From the NCBI GenBank assembly GCA_006503475.1, contig RSEH01000045.1:124001-188000 (forward strand): a DNA stretch of 64,000 nt, read 5' to 3'. The stretch comes from Stentor roeselii. Its lineage: Eukaryota > Ciliophora > Heterotrichea > Heterotrichida > Stentoridae. The notes below the pieces were generated by a model. That model was not told where the DNA came from and ran no database searches. It worked only from the letters and a program-made list of their open reading frames with translations. Shown here in pieces: positions 37,683 through 46,786 of this stretch (its first letter is position 1; each line of letters opens with the position of its first letter). A program made the position numbers and the translations under genes.

Positions 37683-38282
37683 TTAGTCAATCCCTATATG
37701 CACCTTCTGCTCCAAATAATTGACAAGTTGAGTGATGACTGAGATGTCATTATCTTCAATGCCTCTCGGTCTTCTTGGTTGTAAAGGTGCAGGATAAACG
37801 AAGTCATCTTCAATCTTCCATCCCCATCTTTCTACTTGTTCAACTGCTTCTGACTTAGACAACGCAAGATGTTCAGCAACTTTTAACAATTCTAAACAAA
37901 TATAAGACAACTGCATTCGCTTTTTCTGGTCTTCAAATAATTTTTGTCTTAAAAGCTTGACAATCTGTTCTGAAAGTATCCAATGATATGAGTGTATCAC
38001 TTTTAAAGCTGCAGGAATATTTGATTTTAAAAGATTTCTTCCTACTTCCCAGACCTTTTCTATTTCTCCTGCTCCTTTCATTGCTTTTGGAGCTCTTTTC
38101 CAAAGCATTCTTGCATGGACAAGATTACCCGTGATAAAACAAGCAAACAAATGAAAAGTGAAAGTTTCTTTAGTCTCCGCTTTAACCATCTCATCCTGTT
38201 CAAACTGCCTAAGATACTGACTGACACTGACAGTAACTCCAGAGTTGATATTCTGTGCAAGTAGGCGATAAGGGTCTTCCAT
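37683..38282 (-). CDS. CSN8: COP9 signalosome subunit 8-like
   Basis: CSN8 is the smallest subunit of the COP9 signalosome, which removes NEDD8 from cullins. The 199-residue protein fits the CSN8/PSMD8/EIF3K fold. It has the family-like pattern NLVHARMLWKRAP followed by EKVWEVGRNLL, a repeated helical core ending IHSYHWILSEQIVKLL, and the winged-helix GW motif VERWGWKIEDDFVYPAP. No MPN domain is present, as expected. An alternative is the proteasome lid protein PSMD8/Rpn12, but the length and the RFLWKR-like motif favour CSN8. The WD40 gene diverges 53 bp away. Confidence 0.75.
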   Translation of the reverse strand: MEDPYRLLAQNINSGVTVSVSQYLRQFEQDEMVKAETKETFTFHLFACFITGNLVHARMLWKRAPKAMKGAGEIEKVWEVGRNLLKSNIPAALKVIHSYHWILSEQIVKLLRQKLFEDQKKRMQLSYICLELLKVAEHLALSKSEAVEQVERWGWKIEDDFVYPAPLQPRRPRGIEDNDISVITQLVNYLEQKVHIGID

Positions 38283-38335
38283 AATTATAAATCATTTCCT
38301 ATTCTCCAATCTTTCCCTCAGTTAAATCAATTAAC

Positions 38336-39301
38336 ATGTCAGAGTCAGACTTCCAGCACTACACTTTTCACCCGAGTTGCCAAGTCTATGCCTTGAGTTT
38401 CTGCACGAACCCGTCCTTCGAGTTCACTTTGGCTCTGGGGTCCTTCGTGAAGACTCAGTTCAACCACATCAGCATCATTTCCTTGAATGAAGACTCGAGG
38501 TCCTTCGAAGAGACCTGCAAATACGAACTGACTTATCCTCCAACAAAAGTCGTCTGGTCCCCTGATCGCTGTTCTTCACTCATGGCGGCTTCAGGTGACT
38601 CTCTAAGAGTTTTTAAATACGAAGGAGACAGTCTTGCCCAGCGTTCAAGTCTCATGACAGAGAAAAAAGACTCACCCCCGCCTCTTACAAGTCTTGACTG
38701 GAACCAGGCGAACCCTGCGAGGGTCGGAACGAGTAGTGTGAATACAACTTGCACTATTTGGGACTTGGAGAAAGAGACAATCATTGCACATATGATCGCA
38801 CATGACCAACCTGCTTATGACATCGCTTTTTCTGACAGTGAAAGTATTTTCGCTACTGCCGGAGGTGACGGGTCGATTAGGCAGTTTGACTTGAGGAACT
38901 TGGAGAGCAGTACTGTTTTATATGAAAAACCTGATGTTTCAGCTTGTTTGAGACTTGCTTGGAATAAAAATGAACCGAACTATTTAGCTACTATCACTTT
39001 AGACTCTAGTTCTATTGTTGTGCTGGATGTTCGTCATGCTGCTGTACCCGTTTATACCTTGAATGGACATAACAGCTGTGTTAATGCTTTGGCTTGGTCT
39101 CCTATTGATGGAAGTCATCTTACCACCGGCGCTGATGATCATCAGGCTTTCTTGTGGGATATTCAACAGAGTCTTGCTAGTATTGAACCTACTTTTGTTT
39201 ATTCTACTGACAGTGAAATTAATAATGTTGCCTGGAGTTATGCGAATCCTGAGTGGATTGCAATCAGTAAAAGTAAAGATGTGGATATTCTCAGAATTTA
39301 G
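38336..39301 (+). CDS. DCAF7: WD40 protein DCAF7/WDR68 (TTG1-like)
   Basis: This seven-bladed WD40 scaffold binds DYRK kinases and cullin-4 complexes, and in plants (TTG1) bHLH/MYB factors. The 321-residue chain matches the family length. Diagnostic stretches include YPPTKVVWSPD, LTSLDWNQANPARVGTSSVNTTCTIWDLE, HDQPAYDIAFS, FATAGGDGSIRQFDLR and HNSCVNALAWSP. The family is highly conserved and no residue looks missing. The stop is TAG. It converges on a membrane-protein gene 13 bp away and diverges from CSN8, both consistent with this compact genome. Confidence 0.92.
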   Translation: MSESDFQHYTFHPSCQVYALSFCTNPSFEFTLALGSFVKTQFNHISIISLNEDSRSFEETCKYELTYPPTKVVWSPDRCSSLMAASGDSLRVFKYEGDSLAQRSSLMTEKKDSPPPLTSLDWNQANPARVGTSSVNTTCTIWDLEKETIIAHMIAHDQPAYDIAFSDSESIFATAGGDGSIRQFDLRNLESSTVLYEKPDVSACLRLAWNKNEPNYLATITLDSSSIVVLDVRHAAVPVYTLNGHNSCVNALAWSPIDGSHLTTGADDHQAFLWDIQQSLASIEPTFVYSTDSEINNVAWSYANPEWIAISKSKDVDILRI

Positions 39302-39314
39302 ATGTATTCAAACA

Positions 39315-39911
39315 TTAATTATCCTCACTTTTACCATTAGTAAAGTCATAGACTACGACAAATTCACATTCTTGCGGAACTGGCTGAATTGGATAAGCCA
39401 TGACTTCTTTAAACTCTCGAGCCACGTAAATTTCATCATTTGGTTGAGTGCCGAGATTTTGGACTGTGTTTGGAAGAGGGTGAATTACAAGCATTCCTAG
39501 TACTCCAAGTTTCATACAAGAGTAGACTGAAAAGGCAAAGTACATGTCTAGTGCTGAGCCGATATATGATAGGATAATAATTTGCAGAGGAATTGACTGG
39601 GAGTTGTAAAGAGTCTTTATTATAACTAAGGCGCCTGTGATTTCAGCTGTCCATATCAGAGCGACGGTCAATTTTAATCTTGAGTAGACTTTTAAGAGAG
39701 CCCAGTTGGGCTCTCGGGAATTTAGACAAGTGAAAGTACGGATTGCGTGAATGCTGAGATATGAAAAGAGAAGGGAAACTAGATGGAAATTACGGAATAT
39801 GTAGTGGAATAGCAAAAAATTCATACCGTCTGTAACTGCTTGGATTATTAGAATAAAGCCGATTATGCAAACTCGTAAGATCTCGATTACACAGATGAGT
39901 TTACAGCCCAT
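39315..39911 (-). CDS. multi-pass membrane protein, 198 aa
   Basis: I do not recognise the family. Hydrophobic stretches suggest about four transmembrane helices: LICVIEILRVCIIGFILIIQ (4-23), FHLVSLLFSYLSIHAI (about 43-58), TVALIWTAEITGALVIIK (about 83-100) and IPLQIIILSYIGSALDMYF (about 106-124). The C-terminal 60 residues are soluble and acidic, containing TQPNDEIYV. The start MGCKLI could be myristoylated or palmitoylated, but the adjacent membrane helix makes this uncertain. It converges on the DCAF7 gene 13 bp away. Confidence 0.82.
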   Translation of the reverse strand: MGCKLICVIEILRVCIIGFILIIQAVTDGMNFLLFHYIFRNFHLVSLLFSYLSIHAIRTFTCLNSREPNWALLKVYSRLKLTVALIWTAEITGALVIIKTLYNSQSIPLQIIILSYIGSALDMYFAFSVYSCMKLGVLGMLVIHPLPNTVQNLGTQPNDEIYVAREFKEVMAYPIQPVPQECEFVVVYDFTNGKSEDN

Positions 39912-40448
39912 GTAGATTTTGCAGCTGGATTTATATTACCAGAAACAATAAGGACAAGGTTTCAAAGGCATATTTATCTTTCTTTAAATTTTTCCATAAA
40001 TTCTTTCGCAATAACTAAATTGTCTATTCAAGGTCTGAAAATCCTTAAAATTTAATTATTTCACTCATAACTTCTAAGAATAGTGTTTTCGTAGTATTGC
40101 TTAAAGTTAAAATTAAAAAATATTAATTTCCTAATAATTTTAAATCAATCAGTTAAGAAACGCTACCACCCAATCAATAAACTGCACATACCATTTAAAA
40201 TCAACGTTTTCTCTAATTTCCCCAAACAACCCCACAATTCTTAAACAAAAATTCCTTTTTTTTCATACTTTCAATTTAAAGAATTCACTAAAAATGATTA
40301 AAAACTTGCTGAAGCTGAAATCCATTAAAAATCACTCAAGAAAATTCAAAAACCTCCAAAAAACCTCGAAGATTATAAATTAATAACTGAAATTTCATTA
40401 AAATCTTGAATTTTTCTTTACCGGAATATCGACTAGCTTATAATTATA
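39912..40448. other. gene-free interval, 537 bp
   Basis: No open frame or RNA gene is seen. The right half (about 40140-40390) is clearly A+C-rich on the + strand, one of the alternating composition blocks. The interval holds the two divergent promoters. Confidence 0.6.
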
Positions 40449-40868
40449 ATGGAATATCAAGTTTACCCTTACAAAAACCTACAGAACAACGAACCTGAAG
40501 ATAAGTATGGAGTCCAGTTCGAATACCAAGACCTATACCAGCGACTTCTCATCATCAAGCGTCAAAGAGATCGTCAATCAAACGAAAAAAGCTTTAAAAG
40601 CTTTGACAAAGACGCTAAAAGATCTCCATCTTCACGTCAAGCGACTAGAAACAGGTCAGGTTCATCATTGCGCAGTCAATCATTTGTAAAAAACCAGCAT
40701 CGTGTAGTGAGCACAGACTTTAAACAATTACTTAAGATTTACTCACCAAGTCCAAAGCAAAACATGATAACACCTGAAAAGTTTTTATCTTCAATCAAAT
40801 TTCCGAATATCATCCAGAGACAAAAAACAGCGAAAAGAGCGATAAGGATGAATAGACTAAAATCTTAA
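40449..40868 (+). CDS. small basic protein, 139 aa
   Basis: Unrecognised. The protein is rich in Arg, Lys, Ser and Gln. The N-terminus is acidic and aromatic (EYQDLYQRLLIIKRQRDRQ, probably helical) and the middle is disordered. Near the C-terminus MITPEKFLSSIKFPNIIQRQKTAKRAIRM may fold. Basic character would fit a nucleic-acid or microtubule association. The start context is TTATAATTATAATGG. The next gene starts 102 bp downstream. Confidence 0.65.
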   Translation: MEYQVYPYKNLQNNEPEDKYGVQFEYQDLYQRLLIIKRQRDRQSNEKSFKSFDKDAKRSPSSRQATRNRSGSSLRSQSFVKNQHRVVSTDFKQLLKIYSPSPKQNMITPEKFLSSIKFPNIIQRQKTAKRAIRMNRLKS

Positions 40869-40970
40869 CTGATTATATAAAAAAGATTCTTAAATAAAAT
40901 CGTTAGACTTCTTAATTCTAACTAAAAAGACTTTGTCTTTGATATTTGCAGAGAGTATCTTGGATAACAA

Positions 40971-42629
40971 ATGTCAGGTAAAGAGTTATTTGACTTCATT
41001 TATTCTTTGGGGTATTCTGAATACTGTCTTGATATCGGACTTCAAGACTCTCTTAAACCTTCTGCTAAAGGCCTTGACTGGCTTTTCGCCTTGCCGAAGG
41101 TAAGCAGACTGTTGAACTGGATTTTAAAAGAAATGCCGAAATCTCAGCTTGTGCATTACAAGGACCTAAAATCTTATCAAAAGTAATTTCAAGTCAGCCT
41201 GGCTTTGAAAGTTTCTCATGAAAGAGTTAAAGAAATCGAAGACTTACTCACTCCAGAGTCCTTTGAAGTCTCAGACCAGGAGGATATCGAGGCGGTAAAC
41301 GTAAAAAACATTTAGAAAGAACTAGAAACTCTTATTTCTGAGCAAGAATCTCAAATTAAAACACTTGAAAAGCTACTTGAAGAAGAACAAAAAGTTGACT
41401 TGGACTTGACAAAAGAAGAAAAAGAACTGGAATTAATAAATCAAGAACTTGAACATGACATTTTGCAGTATCTTGAAAGATTTTCAGAGATTTGCCCTGC
41501 TGTTCCTCTTGTATCTGTTCAAAACTACTTAAAAATTGACGAAGAAGTCACTCAAGGTCTTGCGAACTACTGCAAAATGATTGATCTCTGTGTTGGAGCT
41601 ATTGATGGAAGCGTTTTTCAAAGATGTCTTATGTCTGATAGAGGTTCAGAGTTCACAGCTCTTTGTTTTGAGAAGCGGGTGCTGGAAGAGACTTCTTTAG
41701 AGACTTACTTTCAGATGCTTTTGGCTTCAGCGGCTCTGGAAAAGACCAGAAGTGCTTTGAAGACTTATGAAAAGTCTCTGACTTCTCATTCAAGTAATGA
41801 AAAAAATAACTTGGAGAGTGTTTTAATCTCTAAACAAGTAGAACTTGAAGAAGTCGACAAGACACTCATCAATACTCTGAACTCTCTCGAACAGGTCAAG
41901 TTAAAACTCAATGAAATAAATGCGCATGACCTTCAATATGAAAATCTTGAAATTTCTCTAAAAAAAAAAGATTTTGCTAGTTTAAAACAAGCTGAAATAC
42001 AAAAAATGATTAAAGCTCAAAAAGGATTTAACTTACTTGCTTTAGCTTCAATTATAACAGAAATGAAGAAAATTCAAACAGAATATGATAAAATTTTTAA
42101 TATTCAGAGCTTTTTTGAAGAAATTCTTGCACAGACAGAATTTAGACAAGGGTATTATCAAAAATATAAAATTAAAGCAGAGGTTTTATCTGATGAAATG
42201 AAAACTATTGATGAACGAAATGATTTTTTCAGTAAAATCGCGAAACTCTTAGGAATCGGGCCAAGGTCTACTTTTGATGAAGTCTTTGCTGCTTTAGTAA
42301 AAGCAAAAGATTTGCAGAATTTTAAAGAAAAAGCAAGAATGGAGAACTTGAAAGGTTTTGCAGCACAAGCTAAAACAATGATTTATAAATTGACTTGTAT
42401 TAAGAATGAAATCAGAGAAAATGTTATGACAAAAGAAAATATTGAAGAAAGTGATAGGATTGTTAGAAGGATTCAAGAACTTGAAGATAATCTGATTTTA
42501 GTGGTTGATAGATTTGAATTGATGAATAAAGATGTGGTTATTGGAGAACTTGGATTCACTGAAAGGGATATTTTTGTTGAATATTTACTTGAAAAGGAAC
42601 CAATATTTTTTAATGAATGCCAATTTTAA
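40971..42629 (+). CDS. HAUS3: augmin subunit HAUS3-like, three exons
   Basis: Augmin recruits gamma-tubulin to existing microtubules to nucleate branches in the spindle. Exons 40971-41182, 41198-41300 and 41316-42629 join over two 15-nt introns to give 542 residues. The N-terminus matches the HAUS3 opening pattern: a short helix, a YSEYCLDIG-like turn, then GLDWLFALPKVSRLLNWILKEM, equivalent to the FDWLFE...FLKWFC stretch of human HAUS3. The rest is a long coiled coil with LLASAALEKTRSALKTYEKSL and a second part EFRQGYYQKYKIKAEVL. Human HAUS3 is about 600 residues, so the length agrees. The identification rests on the N-terminal pattern and overall shape and is moderate. Confidence 0.7.
41183..41197 (+). 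other. 15-nt intron, phase 2
   Basis: Reads GTAATTTCAAGTCAG. Retention gives AAG TAA, an early stop after about 71 codons. Removal gives AA|C and continues in frame. Confidence 0.86.
41301..41315 (+). other. 15-nt intron, phase 0
   Basis: Reads GTAAAAAACATTTAG. Retention ends the frame at its own terminal TAG. An alternative 21-nt intron starting six bases earlier (41295) would also keep the frame, but 15 nt matches the other five. Confidence 0.8.
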
Positions 42630-43036
42630 TAGTGTCATAATTTAGAAGATTAAGGAAATGAGAAATCTATTATCATTTAAACTGGAAAATATACTTAAAT
42701 AAATAAATGTTTTAAATCTACTCTTTTATTCATCAACAATTATTAATTTATGAGTGACGTCTTTACCAAATACTTCCTATAATAGGGCATCTGGGAAAAT
42801 ATGACATTAATTTCTGAGAATACATTAAGAAAAACAAATCATTACTTGTGCGATTTAATAGATATTATAAAACTCTATATGAACTTAGGAAATTGAATAA
42901 TTTAATGAGCAAAACCTAAATCATTAAAACTATCTGAAATATTAATCATCACAATGATCTCAATAAATCCCTCTATCACCCTAAATTCCCAAAATTAATT
43001 TTACATTCAAAACACCCTAGAATAATTCATTAATAA
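42630..43036. other. gene-free interval, 407 bp
   Basis: AT-rich, no frame or RNA gene seen. It presumably holds the CDT1 promoter. Confidence 0.6.
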
Positions 43037-44266
43037 ATGGCTTTATCATGCACAATGACTAAACCCTCAGTGAGAGAAGTTGACCATTTACTCGAGTCAG
43101 ACCCTAAAAAGCTGATAAAATTGCCAGATCAAAGTATCTACGGTTCAATCCGATGTGGATTCAAGCGTCCACAAATGCCTCCTATCACAGATCTCTCAAA
43201 GTCAACCCATGAGATCCTCGAGACTCTAAAGCTCGAGCGAGGTTCAAAAAATCCAACCTCTTCACAAATATCCAAAACATCTCCATCCGAAAATTATTCT
43301 TACCTTCTTTCAGACATCAAAAGCCTTCCCTTGCCATCAACTTACCAAAAGTTGACACGTTTATTCAAAGCACTTGACCAGACCGTAAATTTTTTTCATT
43401 ACAACAGGTGCCCCCTGCAGTTCTTCAGAGTTCAAGACGCAGTTGAAAAAACTTACTCGTTTCGATGCCCAGTGGAAGAAGTGCAACAAATCATGTCAGT
43501 TTACCCTGAGTCTTTTAAGCTATCCTGGAATTTAATAGAAAAACAGGTTCAACTTTTTATTGACTTTTCTGATGGCAGGGTGAAAGAAAGAGATGATCTG
43601 GGAAAAAGAAGAAAAATTTTTGATGAAGCGATTTTAGATGTTGTTAAAGGACTTCATCACGATTTTTTGAATAAAAAAGGATTTTTGTGGGTTAGGGAAG
43701 ATGAGTGGCATCCTCAATTTTCTATTTTAAGTCTTCCTAGTCTTCCTTTAGCGAAAATGCCTGAAAAACCGGAAGTGAAGATTAGTGAAGTCTCGAGCTT
43801 TGTGAATCAGTTGGTTAATTTGCACTCAGTGGATAATGCTAAAGTTGAAGATGTGGTTGTTGAAGGAACTATTGATGGACTCTCACCTTCTGTCGCAGCA
43901 AAGATTCTTGCAAAAGAATCACTTTTAAAAGCGAAAAGAATGGAATTAGTTGAAAGTGCTGCTATTCATGAACATAACCAAGGAGAGAAATTGTTTAAAA
44001 TGGTTGAAGTCTTAAGAACTTTGTTTTCAACTCAAAAGACTCCCAGCATGTTTTTGAATATTCTGACGAATAAGCTAACTGGAATCTTAGCGAATAAGAA
44101 CTGCCGGGCTGTTGAAGAAGATCTCAGAGAAACGATCAGTCATTTTCCAGGATTTTTAGCAATCATAAAAACCAACTCTGGGGAAGTCGTTCGATTCACC
44201 AAGTTATCCAACTTTAAATTAGTAGATGCTCGTCAAGAACTGAAAGCAAAGTTTAATTTTTTATAA
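43037..44266 (+). CDS. CDT1: replication licensing factor CDT1
   Basis: CDT1 loads the MCM2-7 helicase at replication origins in G1. The 409-residue protein has two recognisable parts. The central domain (about 95-215) carries LPLPSTYQKLTRLFKALDQT, FFRVQDAVE and VQQIMSVYPESFKLSW, the geminin-binding/MCM-loading fold. The C-terminal winged helix (about 325-400) carries FKMVEVLRTLFSTQKTPSMFL and the LRETISHFPGFLAI pattern. The N-terminus is short and disordered, and I see no PCNA-interacting PIP box. In animals that box drives CDT1 destruction. A geminin homologue is not visible here. The start MALSC is preceded by TAATAAATGG. Confidence 0.85.
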   Translation: MALSCTMTKPSVREVDHLLESDPKKLIKLPDQSIYGSIRCGFKRPQMPPITDLSKSTHEILETLKLERGSKNPTSSQISKTSPSENYSYLLSDIKSLPLPSTYQKLTRLFKALDQTVNFFHYNRCPLQFFRVQDAVEKTYSFRCPVEEVQQIMSVYPESFKLSWNLIEKQVQLFIDFSDGRVKERDDLGKRRKIFDEAILDVVKGLHHDFLNKKGFLWVREDEWHPQFSILSLPSLPLAKMPEKPEVKISEVSSFVNQLVNLHSVDNAKVEDVVVEGTIDGLSPSVAAKILAKESLLKAKRMELVESAAIHEHNQGEKLFKMVEVLRTLFSTQKTPSMFLNILTNKLTGILANKNCRAVEEDLRETISHFPGFLAIIKTNSGEVVRFTKLSNFKLVDARQELKAKFNFL

Positions 44267-44430
44267 TTTAAAACTTGCTAGATTTAAAACCCATTAATTC
44301 CCTAAAATTTCTTTAATCTAACACCTTATCAATAAACAAGTAAAAATAAATCCCTCCACATTTGGAATATTCTTTAAAATAATCTGAATTTCCATCAGTT
44401 TAAACAGGCCTCATAATATTTAGATAAAAA

Positions 44431-44925
44431 ATGAACTCACATAGTTTTTCGGAACGCAAAGAAAACGAACATTCGAAAAGATCTCAGTCAATGTACGAAC
44501 TTTATGAACTGAGGAAAAATCATGAACTATTCAATCGTCTTGTCGATGCTGCCATGATTATCGAAACACATCAGAGAAAAGGATTGATATATGAGTTTAG
44601 TTTTTCGATTAAATACCCGACACAATTTGGAGAACGGATCGTGGTGACTGGAGATGTGGACTTTTTAGGCTCCTGGGAACCAGCGAATGGACTTCAGTTG
44701 GAATGGCAGAGGGATGGGGTCTGGAAAGCAGAAGTCATAGTTGTGGATGCTCAGATCTCTGAGTTTCAATACAAATACGTCTGTATCAAGCCTGACTCAA
44801 GCAAATGGGAAGACGGAGCTAATCGATTCTGCAAGGTCAATACTATAATCGGCCTGCAGTCTTTTATAAGTATCAATATGCAGGACACCTGGCAACATGA
44901 CCCTGACTATTCTAAATCTCCATAA
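44431..44925 (+). CDS. CBM20 starch-binding-domain protein, 164 aa
   Basis: This is a small carbohydrate-binding protein. A single CBM20 domain covers about 55-155: FSIKYPTQFGERIVVTGDVDFLGSWEPANGL with the conserved Gly-Trp of the fold, then WKAEVIV and FQYKYVCI. CBM20 domains bind starch or glycogen in amylases, laforin and several storage-related proteins. No catalytic domain is attached. The N-terminal 50 residues are charged and helical, with no signal peptide, so the protein is probably cytosolic and could target the ciliate's glycogen. The next start codon in another frame lies inside its last codons, but a better start is 58 bp after the stop. Confidence 0.88.
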   Translation: MNSHSFSERKENEHSKRSQSMYELYELRKNHELFNRLVDAAMIIETHQRKGLIYEFSFSIKYPTQFGERIVVTGDVDFLGSWEPANGLQLEWQRDGVWKAEVIVVDAQISEFQYKYVCIKPDSSKWEDGANRFCKVNTIIGLQSFISINMQDTWQHDPDYSKSP

Positions 44926-44983
44926 CCCTTGCAATCCTGAATCCTCAACACTTCCTAATTTTCACCAATATAAATTATTCAAT

Positions 44984-45484
44984 ATGATCCTTCCTGGAAT
45001 GTACTTCCTCGTCGAATGTTCAAGTCAGACTTGCGAGTCTTTTTCTAAACTTTTACCTTCATACGTCGGAAGTTGTGGAAAGTTCGACGTGTTTCATTCT
45101 TTCAAACATCTTCGATGTGGAAGCTGCTTTTCAAAGATAAGCCTCGTGGACTCAATCATGTTTGTAGCTTGTGTCTGGGGCTATCGAGGACTCATCAAGA
45201 ATGAGAAAAAAGTGACGACTGAAACAGATAAAAAAGCTTATAAAATCGAATTCTTTGATCATAAAAAAGGAGTGGTTTGGGATTGGCTTGTGGTGAATTT
45301 AAAGCCTTTGCAACAACAGCAGATCTTTGATAATGTGAACCATATGGACAACAATAAGAGTTTTAATGATATCATTGAAGATATGATCAGTCAGTTCTCA
45401 GTCGCCACTCAGACCTCGAAGTACCAGAAGAGATATGAAAAGTTATCTGATGATAGTTGTAACCATAGCACTAAAAATGATTAA
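44984..45484 (+). CDS. unknown protein, 166 aa
   Basis: Unrecognised. Cysteine-containing, with Cys spread through the first 75 residues (CSSQTCESF, GSCGKFD, LRCGSCFSK), which could bind metal or be chance. The rest has a charged helical C-terminus (FNDIIEDMISQF). I chose the ATG at 44984 (TTCAATATGATCC), because the earlier in-frame ATG at 44897 would overlap the CBM20 gene by 29 bases; the earlier start is possible, giving 195 aa. The stop lies 38 bp from the convergent coiled-coil gene. Confidence 0.7.
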   Translation: MILPGMYFLVECSSQTCESFSKLLPSYVGSCGKFDVFHSFKHLRCGSCFSKISLVDSIMFVACVWGYRGLIKNEKKVTTETDKKAYKIEFFDHKKGVVWDWLVVNLKPLQQQQIFDNVNHMDNNKSFNDIIEDMISQFSVATQTSKYQKRYEKLSDDSCNHSTKND

Positions 45485-45522
45485 CTTGGATTATGTGAGT
45501 TTAAAGAATTTTAAATTATTTT

Positions 45523-46638
45523 CTATGTTGTTCGGATATTGTTCATCAGGTCAAATGATTTCAGGATTTGTCTTGATTTGTTTAACTTTGTTCTTGTTCC
45601 TGCTGAGGAATTTTTTCGGCTTGTTAAATTGATTTTTGAGATAAATGGGGAAATTTCTTCACTTCCTGACTTGAAATTTAAGTCTATTGAAAAATCTTGG
45701 CTTACACTCATCGGCTTGATTTTTGTAACGATTTGACTTTTGCCTTGGTTTATCTTGCCTGGGATTTTTAGGTCGTTTAGGTAGTCTTTTAGTTTTTCGT
45801 GAACTCGAAGCTTTAGAACTGGGTAATTCAAAATTTCTTTTATGGCTTTTAACTCATCTCTTAAACTTGCGATCATGATATCGTTTTGAAGACATTTTTT
45901 TTCTATTAACTCGAGTTCTGAATTCTTTTCTTTTTTTACAGTCTCAAAGTCTAGTTTCAATTTCAAGTTAATTTCTTTAGCTTGCTTAATTATTTCAACA
46001 CCTTGTAATTCGAAATCTTTGATTTCTTTTTCATATTTAACCTTGCAATTGACCAAAAAATTCTTCATATCATGAATTTTTTTATTAGTCCCTTCAGTTT
46101 GCATAGTATATCTCTGAATACCTTCCTTAAGGCTAAGTATTTTAAGTTTAGTCATTTCCATATCCCTATAAAGTTCATCTTTAAGAGCCTGATATTTTGT
46201 TAAATTGATCCTCGGTTGTTGAGGAACTTTAAAAATCCTAGTTTCACTTACAAGAAACTCGTATTCATTAAGGTACTCTGATAAAATTGAAATCATTTTC
46301 GACTGCTCGTTAATTTCTTTCATCATTTGAATATTCTTTTCTTTCGCTTCAGATAAATGAACATTCAACTTTTCTCTTATTGAATTCAAAGTTTGTTGCA
46401 CTGAGTCGATTGTCGCTTTTCGCTCTGTTGAATAAACCAACTCGATCTCTTTTTTTGAGATTTTCTTTGAATGTTTTAGTTCTTCGAGTAGAACATTGAA
46501 ATTTTCAGGAAGTTTTTTTGATTCAGTTCGAGTTATCATTGGAACTGATTTGTAGAGAAAGGACTGGGTTTTAATTGGGCTGTATTTTGAAAATTCGCAA
46601 TCGAAATCTGCCCAAAATTCTGATTGACCATTTTCCAT
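45523..46638 (-). CDS. coiled-coil protein, 371 aa
   Basis: This is a nearly continuous alpha-helical, heptad-patterned protein from about residue 45 to 290, Glu/Lys-rich with many Leu/Ile. The C-terminal 80 residues are disordered and Ser/Lys-rich. A short N-terminal stretch with aromatic residues (QSEFWADFDCEFSKYSP) might be a docking motif. Function is unknown. The stop is TAG. It converges on the Cys-containing unknown and diverges from the 325-residue gene 148 bp away. Confidence 0.83.
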   Translation of the reverse strand: MENGQSEFWADFDCEFSKYSPIKTQSFLYKSVPMITRTESKKLPENFNVLLEELKHSKKISKKEIELVYSTERKATIDSVQQTLNSIREKLNVHLSEAKEKNIQMMKEINEQSKMISILSEYLNEYEFLVSETRIFKVPQQPRINLTKYQALKDELYRDMEMTKLKILSLKEGIQRYTMQTEGTNKKIHDMKNFLVNCKVKYEKEIKDFELQGVEIIKQAKEINLKLKLDFETVKKEKNSELELIEKKCLQNDIMIASLRDELKAIKEILNYPVLKLRVHEKLKDYLNDLKIPGKINQGKSQIVTKIKPMSVSQDFSIDLNFKSGSEEISPFISKINLTSRKNSSAGTRTKLNKSRQILKSFDLMNNIRTT

Positions 46639-46786
46639 TTGTACAAGTTAATCACAACATTCAAATTCAAGCTCCAAAAAACCATTGAATCCTTTAAATC
46701 TCCTAAATTCCCAACTCCTCTAAAATTAATCAACTTTCAGTTTAATCTTTCCAACAGTCTAATATTTTCATAACATTACCAAGACG

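Noticed and set aside
44870-44930. Intron joining the CBM20 gene to the next frame
   Set aside because: No GT...AG stretch of 15-16 nt near the stop keeps a frame; a 14-nt candidate at 44870s leads straight to a stop.
44897-44983. Upstream start of the 166-residue unknown protein
   Set aside because: It would overlap the CBM20 gene by 29 bases; the ATG at 44984 gives a normal spacer. Not fully excluded.
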